A DNA stretch of 64,000 nt from Alicycliphilus denitrificans K601 (GTDB lineage: Bacteria; Pseudomonadota; Gammaproteobacteria; Burkholderiales; Burkholderiaceae_C). How positions within the stretch are numbered: the first letter of the stretch is position 1; every line of letters begins with the position of its first letter. Made by a program: the position numbers and the translations under genes. Shown here piece by piece: positions 18,718 to 27,615 of this stretch. The notes under the pieces are model-generated. The model saw only the letters and a list, made by a program, of their open reading frames with translations. It did no database searches and was not told where the DNA came from. The DNA is taken from the NCBI RefSeq assembly GCF_000204645.1, contig NC_015422.1:1-64000 (forward strand), in the 5' to 3' direction.

Positions 18718-19881
18718 TCAGGCCCGCTTGGGCAAAATACCCATGTGCTTGCAGATGATGGTCAGCATGATCTCGTCGGCCCCGCCGCCGATCGAGATCA
18801 GGCGCAGGTCGCGCCAGGCGCGCGAGACCTTGTTCTCCCAGGTGAAGCCCATGCCGCCCCAGTACTGCAGGCACGAGTCCGTCACCTCGCGGCACAGGCG
18901 CCCGGCCTTCAGTTTCGCCATCGAGGCCAGCTCGGTCATGTCGCCGCCACCCATGTGCACCTGAGCCGCGCGGTAGATCAGCGAGCGCAGCATCTCCACC
19001 TCGGTCTTGAGCTCGGCCAGGCGAAAGTGCACCGCCTGGTTGTCGAGGATGGAGCGGCCGAAGGCCTTGCGCTGGCGCGTGTACGCGATGGTCTCGTCGA
19101 TGACGTTGGACAGCGCCGTCACGCGCCGCGTCGCGCCGCTCAGGCGCTCTTCCTGGAACTGGCGCATCTGGTAGGTGAAGCCCTTGCCCTCCTCGCCGAT
19201 GCGGTAGCGCTGCGGCACGCGCACCTCGTCGAAGAAGACCTGCGCGGTGTCGGACGCCCACATGCCCACCTTCTTGATCTTCTGCATGCTGATGCCGGGG
19301 CGCAGCTTGCCGTTCTCGCGCAGCGGCAGGCAGATGAGCGACTTGTTGCGGTGCACGTCGCCCTCGCTAGTGTTGGCCAGCAGGCACATCCAGTCGGCCT
19401 GCGTGCCGTTGGTGATCCACATCTTGGAGCCGTTGATGACGTAGTCGTCGCCGTCCTTGCGCGCCGTGGTCTTGAGCGATGCCACGTCCGAGCCCGCGCC
19501 CGATTCGGAGACGCCCAGGCACACCACCATGTCGCCCGCCACCGTGGGTTTGAGGAACAACTCGCGCAGCTCGTCCGAGCCGAAATGCGTGAGCGCCGGC
19601 GTCGCCATGTCGGTCTGCACCGCGATGGCCATGCCCACGCCGCCCGAGCTGATGCCGCCGATGGCCTCGCAGAAGGCGATCTCGTAGCTGTAGTCCAGCC
19701 CCATGCCGCCAAACTCCACGGGCTTGTTCACGCCCAGGAAGCCGGCCGAGCCCAGCTTCTTGAACACCTCGTGCGCGGGGAAGATCTCGGCCGCCTCCCA
19801 CTCGTCCACGTGCGGCTCGATCTCGCGCTCGATCAGCTTGCGCACGCTGTCCTGCAGGGCGATATGGTCGGAAGTCATCAT
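18718..19881 (-). CDS. atuD: Acyl-CoA dehydrogenase (probable citronellyl-CoA dehydrogenase)
   Basis: The 387-residue product is a full acyl-CoA dehydrogenase: VCLGVSESGAGSDVASLKT and MWITNGTQADW (FAD and substrate contacts), then QYWGGMGFTWENKVSRAWRD near the end. The frame is open further upstream, but the ATG at 19881 has AGGAG 8 bases before it and gives a normal N terminus. It lies between the carboxylase genes, as AtuD does in known acyclic-terpene clusters. There it would oxidise citronellyl-CoA to geranyl-CoA. A repeat-rich 131-bp gap separates it from the upstream atuC. Confidence 0.8.
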   Translation of the reverse strand: MMTSDHIALQDSVRKLIEREIEPHVDEWEAAEIFPAHEVFKKLGSAGFLGVNKPVEFGGMGLDYSYEIAFCEAIGGISSGGVGMAIAVQTDMATPALTHFGSDELRELFLKPTVAGDMVVCLGVSESGAGSDVASLKTTARKDGDDYVINGSKMWITNGTQADWMCLLANTSEGDVHRNKSLICLPLRENGKLRPGISMQKIKKVGMWASDTAQVFFDEVRVPQRYRIGEEGKGFTYQMRQFQEERLSGATRRVTALSNVIDETIAYTRQRKAFGRSILDNQAVHFRLAELKTEVEMLRSLIYRAAQVHMGGGDMTELASMAKLKAGRLCREVTDSCLQYWGGMGFTWENKVSRAWRDLRLISIGGGADEIMLTIICKHMGILPKRA

Positions 19882-19904
19882 GATCTGGTCTCCTTTGAAA
19901 AAAT

Positions 19905-19990
19905 GTGAGCTGCCAGCGCCCTTCATCCCTTGTTTCTGGAATGAAAAGTGCCTGAAAACCTTTAGTGACAAGCGCTGGCAGCTCTCTTTT
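19905..19990. repeat. Double copy of the dispersed repeat forming a large inverted repeat
   Basis: GAGCTGCCAGCGC at 19907-19919 and GCGCTGGCAGCTC at 19972-19984 are perfect 13-bp inverted repeats about 50 bp apart. Each arm resembles the AGCTG..AGCGC core of the dispersed repeat family, so the site looks like two opposed copies. It lies between atuC and atuD. A transcript could fold here, which may lower or process expression between the two genes. Confidence 0.6.
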
Positions 19991-20012
19991 TTGAGCCGCC
20001 GCGCCGCACCCG

Positions 20013-21623
20013 CTACAGGCGCGCCACGCCGAACTGCATGGGCTGCACCGCGCGCTCGCGGGCGTCAAAGGCAGTGGCCAGCGCCATGCCCAGCCAGGCG
20101 CGGGTCTCGCGCGGGTCGATCACCCCATCGTCCAGCAGCAGGCTGCTGGTGTGGATGGCGCTGGACTGCGACTCGAAGGTATGGACGATGGCCCGGCTCT
20201 CGGCCGCCAGCGCCTGTTCGTCGACATCCTTGCCGCCGCGCCGGGCGGCGTTCTCGGCCACGGTGCGCATGGTCATCGCGGCCTGCTCGCCGCCCATCAC
20301 CGCCGTCCTGGCGTTGGGCCAGGAGAACAGCAGGTCGGGCTTGAAGGCGCGCCCGCACATGCCGTAGTTGCCCGCGCCGTACGAGGCGCCGCACAGCACC
20401 GTGAAGCGCGGCACCGGCGCGTTCGACAGCGCCTGGATGAGCTTGGCGCCGTGCTTGATCATGCCGGCCTCCTCGTGCCTGCGCCCCACCATGAAGCCGG
20501 TGATGTTCTGCAGGAAGACCAGCGGCCGGCCCAGCTGCACGCACAGCTGGATGAACTGCGCCGCCTTGTTGGAGCCGTCGCTGTCCAGCGGGCCGTTGTT
20601 GGTCAGGATGCCCACCGCATGCCCCTCGATGGCCGCGTAGCCGCACACCGTGGCCGGGCCGAACCGCTCCTTGAACGCGTGGAACTCCGAGCCGTCCACC
20701 AGCCGCGCGATCACCTCGCGCATGTCCACGGGCGTGCGCATGTCGGCGGGCATGATGGCGAGCAGCTCGTCGGCGTCGTGCAGCGGGGGCGCCGCCTGCG
20801 GCGCGGGCGCGCCATGCCAGCCGATGCGCTGCATGATCTCGCGCACGCGCATGATGCCGTCCAGGTCGTTGTCGGCCACGTAGTCGGCCAGGCCCGACAC
20901 GGCGGCGTGCATGTCGGCGCCGCCCAGCTCCTCGTCGCTCGCCTCCTCGCCGGTGGCGGCCTTGAGCAGCGACGGCCCGGCCAGGTAGGCATGGGCCTGG
21001 CCGCGCACCATCACCACGTAGTCCGACAGGCCCGGCAGGTAGGCACCGCCGGCCGCCGACGAGCCGTGGATCAGCGCCACCACCGGCAGCCCCGCGGCCG
21101 ACAGCCGCGCCAGGCTGTAGAACATGCCGCCGCCCACGACGAAGCGCTCGACCCGGTACTTGCGCAGGTTGCCGCCCGCGCTCTCCACCAGCTGCACGAA
21201 GGGCAGCTTCTGGGCCAGCGCAATCTCCTGCGCACGGATGAGCTTCTGCCCCGTGAGCGCCTGCATCGCGCCGGCGCTGATGCCCGAATCGTTGACCGCC
21301 ACCATGCAGCGCACGCCGCTGATGTGGCCTATGCCCACGATCAGCGCGCTGCCGGGCACGCTGGTCGCCGGGTTGGGATCCTCCAGGCCGCAGTAGCCCG
21401 ACAACGTCATCAGCTCATAGAAGGGCCTGTCGGCATCGAGCAGATGCGCGAGCCGCTCGCGCGGCAGCAGCTTGCCCTGCGCATGGAAATGCCGGGCCGA
21501 GCGCGCGGAGCGCTCCACCGCCCGCTGCTCCAGCCGTCTCACCTCGTCGATGCGTTCGAGCATGTGCGCGCGGTTGCGCTGCGCGCCGCCCGATGCCTGA
21601 CCGGTGCCGGTCTTCTCTGCCAT
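20013..21623 (-). CDS. atuC: Acyl-CoA carboxylase beta subunit (probable geranyl-CoA carboxylase)
   Basis: The 536-residue product is a carboxyltransferase: ISAGAMQALTGQKLIRAQEI, VESAGGNLRKY, HGSSAAGGAYLPGLSDYVVMV and QNITGFMVGRRHEEAGMIKHG are typical of methylcrotonyl/geranyl-CoA carboxylase beta subunits. The start ATG 21623 has AGGAGA before it; upstream in-frame codons are ignored. It is the first gene of the operon atuC-atuD-atuF-atuA-tctC. The assignment to geranyl-CoA rests on neighbours. Confidence 0.85.
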   Translation of the reverse strand: MAEKTGTGQASGGAQRNRAHMLERIDEVRRLEQRAVERSARSARHFHAQGKLLPRERLAHLLDADRPFYELMTLSGYCGLEDPNPATSVPGSALIVGIGHISGVRCMVAVNDSGISAGAMQALTGQKLIRAQEIALAQKLPFVQLVESAGGNLRKYRVERFVVGGGMFYSLARLSAAGLPVVALIHGSSAAGGAYLPGLSDYVVMVRGQAHAYLAGPSLLKAATGEEASDEELGGADMHAAVSGLADYVADNDLDGIMRVREIMQRIGWHGAPAPQAAPPLHDADELLAIMPADMRTPVDMREVIARLVDGSEFHAFKERFGPATVCGYAAIEGHAVGILTNNGPLDSDGSNKAAQFIQLCVQLGRPLVFLQNITGFMVGRRHEEAGMIKHGAKLIQALSNAPVPRFTVLCGASYGAGNYGMCGRAFKPDLLFSWPNARTAVMGGEQAAMTMRTVAENAARRGGKDVDEQALAAESRAIVHTFESQSSAIHTSSLLLDDGVIDPRETRAWLGMALATAFDARERAVQPMQFGVARL

Positions 21624-21734
21624 CGTTGCGTCTCCTGTGCTGAAGTGAGGCCCATCATGGCGAACGACGCGGCAGGTTTCCAACAATAACTTTGCCGCCC
21701 ATCCACAAGAAACTCTTATGAATGAGGACTGCGC

Positions 21735-22040
21735 TCAAAGGGTCTCGCGGCGATCGAAGCCCGCGGGCAGGCCGGACAGCTGCGCCGCGTCCGCCTCCTG
21801 CACGTCCACGCGCTCCACGCGCGCAGCGGGCGGGCCCGCGCGGGCCCAGTCGATGAGCACCTGCACGGCCGGGGCGGGGCCGGCGGCCAGGGCCTCCACG
21901 CTGCCGTCGCTGCGGTTGCGCACCCAGCCCCGCACGCCCAGGCGCCGGGCGGCCTCGATCATGGACTGGCGGTAGTACACGCCCTGCACCCGTCCATGGA
22001 TGTGCAGGTGCCGGGCAATGGTGGCATTGGCTTGGGACAT
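21735..22040 (-). CDS. acyP: Acylphosphatase
   Basis: The 101-residue product has both acylphosphatase motifs: GRVQGVYYRQSM, with the catalytic Arg, and GWVRNRSDGSVE, with the catalytic Asn. It hydrolyses acyl phosphates in the cytoplasm. Frames extending further upstream are rejected because the family starts just before HLHIHGRVQG. It is divergent from the ferredoxin gene, with 27 bp between the starts. Confidence 0.9.
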   Translation of the reverse strand: MSQANATIARHLHIHGRVQGVYYRQSMIEAARRLGVRGWVRNRSDGSVEALAAGPAPAVQVLIDWARAGPPAARVERVDVQEADAAQLSGLPAGFDRRETL

Positions 22041-22067
22041 GGCACTGCACTGTAGAGCGTTGGTGGC

Positions 22068-22352
22068 ATGCTCTCCCCCATGCACGCACCGCGCAAGGCA
22101 CTGCCCGCCATCGACCCGGACCGCTGCACCGGCTGCGGCTGGTGCGTGGCCGCCTGTCCGCCGCACGTGCTGTCGCTGCAGGTGCAGGGCATGGAGCGCT
22201 TCGGCGCCAAGCGCTCGGTGCTGCACGACGCGCCAGGCTGCACCGGCTGCGCGCTGTGTGCCCTGCGCTGCCCGTTCGACGCCATCCGCATGGTGCGCAC
22301 CACGGCGCGCCGCGGCGAGCACGGCCAAGACATCGAGGCCAAAGTGGATTAA
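22068..22352 (+). CDS. Small ferredoxin with two 4Fe-4S clusters
   Basis: The 94-residue product has two cluster motifs: CTGCGWCVAACPP near residue 20 and CTGCALCALRCPF near residue 58. They are separated by a longer insert than in classic 2[4Fe-4S] ferredoxins. It is probably an electron carrier; the partner is unknown. ATG 22080 is an alternative start four codons in. The stop overlaps a copy of the dispersed repeat. Confidence 0.85.
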   Translation: MLSPMHAPRKALPAIDPDRCTGCGWCVAACPPHVLSLQVQGMERFGAKRSVLHDAPGCTGCALCALRCPFDAIRMVRTTARRGEHGQDIEAKVD

Positions 22353-22384
22353 GGCGCTTGATTACCAAGCGCCTGCAGCTATCG
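22351..22384 (-). repeat. Dispersed TAGCT/AGCGCTT repeat, copy at the ferredoxin 3' end
   Basis: Read on the minus strand it gives ATAGCTGCAGGCGCTTGG followed by AAGCGCCTT, a short member of the family. It overlaps the ferredoxin stop codon by two bases. Confidence 0.6.
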
Positions 22385-22517
22385 ATACGGGAGCATCGAG
22401 GGTTGTAGCAGCGGCTGCGCTACACTGCGCGCCATGCCGTTCCAGCCCGCACGCACCGCCAACCGCCCCGCCCCCATGGGCGCGTCGCCGGCCTGCGCGC
22501 GCGGCGTAGACGCACGA

Positions 22518-22550
22518 ATGATTAGCACCATGACCACCGCGGCTGCCTAG
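22518..22550 (+). CDS. Putative Thr/Ile leader peptide of the hom attenuator
   Basis: The 10-codon frame encodes [10 protein letters not shown], with one Ile and three Thr codons in the first seven. It is followed by a stable stem-loop and a terminator with eight T's just before homoserine dehydrogenase. This is the layout of transcription attenuation seen in thr operons, where ribosome stalling at Thr/Ile codons favours read-through. No clear ribosome-binding site is visible, so translation is inferred from layout. Confidence 0.55.
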   Translation: MISTMTTAAA

Positions 22551-22558
22551 CGCACGCG

Positions 22559-22637
22559 CAGGTGGCCGCACCGGCGGCCGCCTGGTGTCTCATTCCCCCT
22601 CCGAACGAAACCCAGCCCCGGCCGCTGGGTTTTTTTT
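22559..22637 (+). terminator. Transcription attenuator upstream of homoserine dehydrogenase
   Basis: A first hairpin pairs CAGGTGGCCGC (22559-22569) with GCGGCCGCCTG (22574-22584), with one mismatch. A second pairs CCCAGC (22611-22616) with GCTGGG (22624-22629), followed by eight T's (22630-22637), a textbook intrinsic terminator. The right arm of the first hairpin ends CCTGG and could alternatively pair with the CCAG of the terminator stem, giving an antiterminator. The coding start of the dehydrogenase is 32 bp past the T-run. Confidence 0.65.
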
Positions 22638-22669
22638 CGGGCCTTCGCCGCCCTCGTTTGGAGAAAACC

Positions 22670-24055
22670 ATGTTCCTAGAACCCCAGCCCAGCCTCTTGC
22701 CCGAAACGCGCGCCCACGCGCCGGCCACGCCCCCTGCCCTGCGTGTGGGCATGATCGGCATGGGCACCGTGGGCGCCGGCGTGTGGCGCGTGCTGCGGCG
22801 CAACCAGGCGCTGATCGCGGCGCGCGCGGGGCGGCCCATCGACATCGTCGCCGTGGCCGCGCGCACCCCCGCCCGGGCGGCGGCCGTGCTGGAGGGCGCG
22901 CCGGGCGTGCGCCTGCTGGCCGACCCCATGCGGCTGGCCACCGATCCCGGCGTGGACGTGGTGCTGGAGCTGGCCGGCGGCAGCGGCGCCGCGCGCGGCT
23001 GGGTGCTGGCCGCGCTGGCCCACGGCAAGCACGTGGTGACGGCCAACAAGGCCCTGCTGGCCGAGCATGGCGAGGAGCTGGCCACGGTGGCCGCGCGCCA
23101 TGGCCGCACGCTGGCCTACGAGGCGGCCGTGGCCGGCGGCGTGCCCGTCGTCAAGGCGCTACGCGAGGGCCTGGCGGCCAACCGTATCCACGCGCTGGCG
23201 GGCGTGCTCAACGGCACCAGCAACTACATCCTCACGCGCATGCAGGCGGGCGGCCTGGACCTGGCCGCCGCGCTGGCCGAGGCCCAGGCCCTGGGCTACG
23301 CCGAGGCCGACCCGGCCCTCGACGTGGACGGCACCGACGCCGCCCACAAGCTCGCGCTGCTGGCCGCCAACGCCTTCGGCATGCCCGTGCGGCTGGACGC
23401 GGTGCACGTGGAGGGCCTGCGCGGCCTGCGGCAGGGCGACGTGGCGGCGGCCGCGCAGCTGGGCTATGCGGTCAGGCTGCTGGCCATCGCGCGCCGCGGC
23501 GCGGAAGGTGTTGAGCTGCGCGTGCATCCCGCCCTGGTGCCGGAGCGCCACGCGCTGGCGCGGCTTTCCGGCGCGGCCAACGGCCTGCTAGTGCAGGGCG
23601 ATGCCGCCGGGGAAGCGTTCTACGGCGGCGCGGGCGCAGGCGGCGAACCCACGGCCTCGGCCGTGCTGGCCGACCTGGTGGACCTGGCGCGGCTGCCCGC
23701 GGGCGCCCACGCGCGCGCCGGCGTGCCCACGCTGGGCGTGCACAGCCGCGCGGCGGAGCAGCCCGCGCCGCTGCCCATGGCGCAGGTGCGCACGCGCCAT
23801 TTCCTGCGCCTGCTGCCGGGCCCGGCGCTGAACGAGGCCGAGGCGCTGCGCCTGCTGGCGCGCGCGGGCCTGTCCGTGCAGCGCCGCGCCTGGGGCCCGG
23901 CGCCGGAGGGCGGCGCGGCGCCCACGCTGCTGCTGCTCACCGCACCCGCCCCGGACGCCGTGGCCGCGCACGCGGCCGCGCGGCTGCACGAGCGCACCGG
24001 CGCCATAGTGCGGCGGCTGCGGGTGGAGGACTTCAGTTCTCCGGAATATGCATGA
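22670..24055 (+). CDS. hom: Homoserine dehydrogenase
   Basis: The 461-residue product has the NAD(P)-binding start ([19 protein letters not shown]), [45 protein letters not shown] and [22 protein letters not shown]. The last of these includes the catalytic region. The C-terminal 80 residues look like an ACT-type regulatory domain. It reduces aspartate semialdehyde to homoserine for Thr and Met synthesis. ATG 22670 has GGAG 7 bases upstream. Expression is likely controlled by the Thr/Ile attenuator in front. thrC is not adjacent, so this may be a second, separately regulated hom. Confidence 0.92.
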   Translation: MFLEPQPSLLPETRAHAPATPPALRVGMIGMGTVGAGVWRVLRRNQALIAARAGRPIDIVAVAARTPARAAAVLEGAPGVRLLADPMRLATDPGVDVVLELAGGSGAARGWVLAALAHGKHVVTANKALLAEHGEELATVAARHGRTLAYEAAVAGGVPVVKALREGLAANRIHALAGVLNGTSNYILTRMQAGGLDLAAALAEAQALGYAEADPALDVDGTDAAHKLALLAANAFGMPVRLDAVHVEGLRGLRQGDVAAAAQLGYAVRLLAIARRGAEGVELRVHPALVPERHALARLSGAANGLLVQGDAAGEAFYGGAGAGGEPTASAVLADLVDLARLPAGAHARAGVPTLGVHSRAAEQPAPLPMAQVRTRHFLRLLPGPALNEAEALRLLARAGLSVQRRAWGPAPEGGAAPTLLLLTAPAPDAVAAHAAARLHERTGAIVRRLRVEDFSSPEYA

Positions 24056-24100
24056 AATCGGCCTCTAGCGCCCTATTCATGAGCGCAAGCAGCTATTTTT
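24056..24100 (-). repeat. Dispersed TAGCT/AGCGCTT repeat, copy after hom
   Basis: Read on the minus strand it gives AAAAATAGCTGCTTGCGCTC, then GGGCGCTAGAGGCC. It starts directly after the hom stop codon and lies upstream of dinG. Confidence 0.7.
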
Positions 24101-24214
24101 CATATAGCAATAGAACCCGCAGGCCGGCGGTCCGTGGCCCGCGATCGGCTACCATTGCTGGATGAAAAAACAGTGGCACCCAAGCCGCCGTTGACGTCAC
24201 CCCATCCTCCATCC

Positions 24215-26389
24215 ATGTCCACGCAGCCATGGGCCGGCCAGGCCCTGCAATCGTTCGAGGCGGTAGTGCAGTCCACCGCCGGCTTTCGCGTGCGCGAGGG
24301 CCAGCGGCGCATGGCCGAGCAGGTGGCGCAGACCTTCGCCCAGGCGCAGCTGGGCAAGCTGGAGGACGAGGACTCCCAGCCCCGGCGCGCCATCGCCGTG
24401 GTGCAGGCCGGCACGGGCGTGGGCAAGTCGCTGGCCTACAGCGTGCCGGCCATCGCCATGGCGCTGGCGCGCGGCACGCGCGTGCTGATCTCCACGGCCA
24501 CGGTGGCGCTGCAGGAGCAGCTGGTGCACAAGGACCTGCCGGCGCTCGCCGCGCGCATGGAGCAGCCCTTCCAGTTCGCGCTGGCCAAGGGGCGCGGGCG
24601 CTACGTGTGCAAGCTCAAGCTGGAGCGCCTGGCCGGCGGCGCCGCGGGCGGCGAGGATGGGGTGCCCGACGACGACCTGTTCCCCGAAGAGGCCGCGGCG
24701 CAGCGACAGCGGCCGCGCCACGACGCCGAGGCGCGCATGCGCTTCTACGCCAGCATGGCCGACGCGCTGGCCACGGGCGGCTGGGACGGCGACCGCGACA
24801 CCCTGGACAGCCCGCCCGAGCCGGAGGCCTGGAGCCCGGTGGCGGCCGAGGCGAGCTCGTGCACCGGCAAGCATTGCCCGCTGTTCAGCCAGTGCACCTA
24901 CTACGAGCGGCGCAAGGCCCTGGTGGCGGCGCAGGTCATCGTGGCCAACCACGACCTGCTGCTGTCGTCGCTGGGCGCGCGGCTGCTGCCCGAGCTCGAC
25001 AACTGCCTGCTCGTGATCGATGAGGCGCACCACCTGCCCGCCACGGCGCTGCAGCAATTCGCCTGCGAGGCCGACCTCTCGCGCCTGACCTGGATCGACA
25101 AGCTCGCCAGTCGCGCGCTGCGCATAGGCCAGCTGGTGGAGGTGGAGGAGATCGCCGACATCCCCAACCATGCCGCGCGCCTGCGCGCCGCGCTGCAGGA
25201 CGCGGCGCGGCTGGTCATGGACCTGTACGGCGAACAGCTGCGCGCTCCCTTGCCGGGCCGCCGGCAGTTCAGCGCCTCCATGCCCACGCGAGCCCGCGTG
25301 CAGGGCGGCGTGCTGCCCGAGGCGCTCGCCGAGCCCTTCTCCCAGGCCGCGCACCATGCCGGGGGCTTTCTGGATGCCCTGCGCGCCATTGCCAAGGCGC
25401 TGCGCGGCGAGATGCGCGACAAGCCAGACGAGGCACGGCGCCTGTCGCAGCTGTACGCGCAGATCGGCGCGCTGGCACCGCGGCTGGAAGGCGTGCACGC
25501 CGCGGCCCAGCTGCTGCTGCAGGACGCGCCCGACGGGGCGGTGCCCGCCGCGAAGTGGTTCACGCTGGAGACCGACGGCGACTTCATCGTCGTGCGCGCG
25601 CACGCCAGCCCCGTGCTGCCCGGGTCCACGCTGCAGAACCACCTGTGGTCGGCCGTGCGCGGGGCGGTGCTCACATCGGCCACGCTCACGGGCTGCGGGC
25701 AGTTCGACTTCTTCCTGCGCGAAGCCGGCCTGTGGGGCGACGATGCCGTGACCACGCTGGCCGTGCCCAGCCCCTTCGACTACGCGCTGCAGGGCACGCT
25801 GGTGGCCACCGAGACCCGGGCCGAGCCGCGCGACGCCCAGGCCTTCACGGCCGAGATGGTGGACGCCCTGCTGTCCGACCTGGCCCTGGTCGAGGCCGGC
25901 GCGCTGGTGCTGTTCACCTCGCGCGAGCAGATGCGCCAGGCCGTGGACCTGCTGCCCACCGCCATGCGCGGCGCCGTGCTGGTGCAGAACACCCTGCCCC
26001 GCCCGCAGCTGCTGGCGCGCCACCGCGAGCGCGTGGCCGACGGCCTGCCCTCCATCATCTTCGGCATGCAGTCCTTCGGCGAGGGGCTGGACCTGCCCGG
26101 GCGCCTGTGCGAGTCGCTCTTCATCACCAAGCTGCCCTTCGCCCCGCCCGACGACCCCGTGGGCGAGGCGCGCGCCGAATGGCTGCGCGGCGCGGGGCGC
26201 GACCCGTTCAGCGAGCTCGTGGTGCCCGCCACCGCCATACGCCTGGCGCAATGGGTGGGCCGCGCGATACGCACCGAGGAAGACCGCGCCCACGTGTACT
26301 GCTACGACAAGCGCCTGGTGCGCACGGGCTACGGCCAGCGCCTGCTGGCAGGCCTGCCGCCGTTCGCGCTGCAGCGGCGCGCGGCATAG
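24215..26389 (+). CDS. dinG: DinG-type ATP-dependent DNA helicase
   Basis: The 724-residue product is an XPD/DinG superfamily 2 helicase. Walker A is QAGTGVGKSLAYSVPAIA near residue 70. A Fe-S cluster domain is marked by Cys in YVCKLKLERL and CTGKHCPLFSQC. The DEAH box is VIDEAHHLP, and the C-terminal motifs include FGMQSFGEGLDLPG and QWVGRAIRTEEDRA. It unwinds 5'-3' and resolves D-loops and R-loops. ATG 24215 starts the conserved region; 27 upstream codons are not family-like. The exonuclease gene follows 12 bp later. Confidence 0.93.
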   Translation: MSTQPWAGQALQSFEAVVQSTAGFRVREGQRRMAEQVAQTFAQAQLGKLEDEDSQPRRAIAVVQAGTGVGKSLAYSVPAIAMALARGTRVLISTATVALQEQLVHKDLPALAARMEQPFQFALAKGRGRYVCKLKLERLAGGAAGGEDGVPDDDLFPEEAAAQRQRPRHDAEARMRFYASMADALATGGWDGDRDTLDSPPEPEAWSPVAAEASSCTGKHCPLFSQCTYYERRKALVAAQVIVANHDLLLSSLGARLLPELDNCLLVIDEAHHLPATALQQFACEADLSRLTWIDKLASRALRIGQLVEVEEIADIPNHAARLRAALQDAARLVMDLYGEQLRAPLPGRRQFSASMPTRARVQGGVLPEALAEPFSQAAHHAGGFLDALRAIAKALRGEMRDKPDEARRLSQLYAQIGALAPRLEGVHAAAQLLLQDAPDGAVPAAKWFTLETDGDFIVVRAHASPVLPGSTLQNHLWSAVRGAVLTSATLTGCGQFDFFLREAGLWGDDAVTTLAVPSPFDYALQGTLVATETRAEPRDAQAFTAEMVDALLSDLALVEAGALVLFTSREQMRQAVDLLPTAMRGAVLVQNTLPRPQLLARHRERVADGLPSIIFGMQSFGEGLDLPGRLCESLFITKLPFAPPDDPVGEARAEWLRGAGRDPFSELVVPATAIRLAQWVGRAIRTEEDRAHVYCYDKRLVRTGYGQRLLAGLPPFALQRRAA

Positions 26390-26401
26390 ACAATCCACGC
26401 C

Positions 26402-27031
26402 ATGCCCTCCCCCATCGCCGTCATCGACTTCGAGACCACCGGCATGACCCCGGCCCAGGGCGCGCGCGCCACCGAGGTGGCCATCGTGCTCATGGAGGGC
26501 GAGCGCGTCGTGGACCGCTTTGCCAGCCTGATGAAGACGGGCGTGTGGATACCGCCCTTCATCACCCGGCTCACGGGCATCACCAACGCCATGGTGGATG
26601 CCGCGCCCGCGGCCGAGTCGGTGATGCGCGAGGCCGCGCGCTTCGTGGGCGACGCGCCCATGGTGGCGCACAACGCGGCATTCGACAGCAGGTTCTGGCA
26701 GTCCGAGCTGCGGCATGCGGGCCTGGACGCGCCCCACCCGTTCGCCTGCACGGTGCTGCTGTCGCGCCGCATCTACCCGGACGCGCCCAGCCACAGCCTG
26801 GGCCGGTTGACCGACCACCTGGGCCTGCCGCGCACGGGCCGCGCCCACCGCGCGCTGGCCGACGCCGAGATGGCCGCCGCGCTGCTCGCGCGCATGCAGC
26901 ACGAGCTGTGTCGGCGCTTCGGCCTGGACTGGCCCGATCACGCGCTGCTCATGCGGCTGCAGCGCTGCGCGCGCCAGTCCATGGGCCGGATGCTGCTGGA
27001 GCAGCGCCAGATCGCCAACGCAAGCGGCTGA
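26402..27031 (+). CDS. DnaQ-like 3'-5' exonuclease
   Basis: The 209-residue product has the DEDDh motifs: Exo I VIDFETTG (D9, E11), Exo II AHNAAFDSRFW and Exo III HRALADAEMAAALL. It resembles the PolIII-epsilon/ExoX group and probably trims DNA ends during repair. It follows dinG after 12 bp and is likely co-transcribed with it. The last 50 residues lack the polymerase-binding tail of DnaQ, so it is not the main replicase subunit. Confidence 0.88.
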   Translation: MPSPIAVIDFETTGMTPAQGARATEVAIVLMEGERVVDRFASLMKTGVWIPPFITRLTGITNAMVDAAPAAESVMREAARFVGDAPMVAHNAAFDSRFWQSELRHAGLDAPHPFACTVLLSRRIYPDAPSHSLGRLTDHLGLPRTGRAHRALADAEMAAALLARMQHELCRRFGLDWPDHALLMRLQRCARQSMGRMLLEQRQIANASG

Positions 27032-27097
27032 CCGCAGCCCCTGGCGCATGCCGGTCTTTTGCGCACCGCGCGGCAGTGGCTGCTACGCTTGGGCGCC

Positions 27098-27577
27098 ATG
27101 CGCAGCCTCGCACTCCCCGCCCTGATGCTCGCGGCCGGCCTGCTGGCGGCCGGCTGCGGCACGGCGCCGCACGGCGCGCCGCGCGCCAGCGCCTACCCCC
27201 GCCTGTCGTCCGAGCAGTCGAGCGACATCGCCATCCACGCGCTGGGGCTGGTGGGCACGCCCTACCGCTATGGCGGCAACACGCCCGACGGCGGCTTCGA
27301 CTGCAGCGGCCTGATCGGCTACGTGTACGGCAGCCGCGCCGGCGTGGCGCCGCCGCGCACGGTGGCCCTGCTGAGCGGCTTCGGCGAGCCGGTGGATGAG
27401 GACGAGCTGCGCACCGGCGACCTGGTGGTGTTCGGCGGCAGCCGGCCCACGCATGCGGGCATCTACGTGGGCGGGGGGCGCTTCGTGCACGCGCCATCGA
27501 CGGGCGGCACGGTGCGGCTGGACCACCTGCAGTCGCGCTACTGGGCGCAACAGCACGCGAGCTTCAGGCGGCCCTGA
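27098..27577 (+). CDS. NlpC/P60-family lipoprotein peptidase
   Basis: The 159-residue product starts with a lipoprotein signal (LLAAGC, acylated Cys at about 20) and has a C40 peptidase domain: FDCSGLIGYVY (catalytic Cys), THAGIYVGGGRF (catalytic His) and HAPSTGG. These enzymes cut peptidoglycan cross-bridge peptides in the periplasm. ATG 27098 is chosen because it begins the signal peptide; an upstream start at 27059 would bury it. Length is typical of the Spr/MepS group. Confidence 0.9.
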   Translation: MRSLALPALMLAAGLLAAGCGTAPHGAPRASAYPRLSSEQSSDIAIHALGLVGTPYRYGGNTPDGGFDCSGLIGYVYGSRAGVAPPRTVALLSGFGEPVDEDELRTGDLVVFGGSRPTHAGIYVGGGRFVHAPSTGGTVRLDHLQSRYWAQQHASFRRP

Positions 27578-27615
27578 AGCCGCCCGGATGTGCCAAAGGG
27601 GAAAATGGCGGGATC

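Noticed and set aside
24197..27049. 950-codon open frame on the minus strand opposite dinG and the exonuclease gene
   Set aside because: Its product is low-complexity (His, Arg, Gly, Leu, Ala) and follows the third-position GC bias of the real genes. The plus-strand genes have clear motifs.
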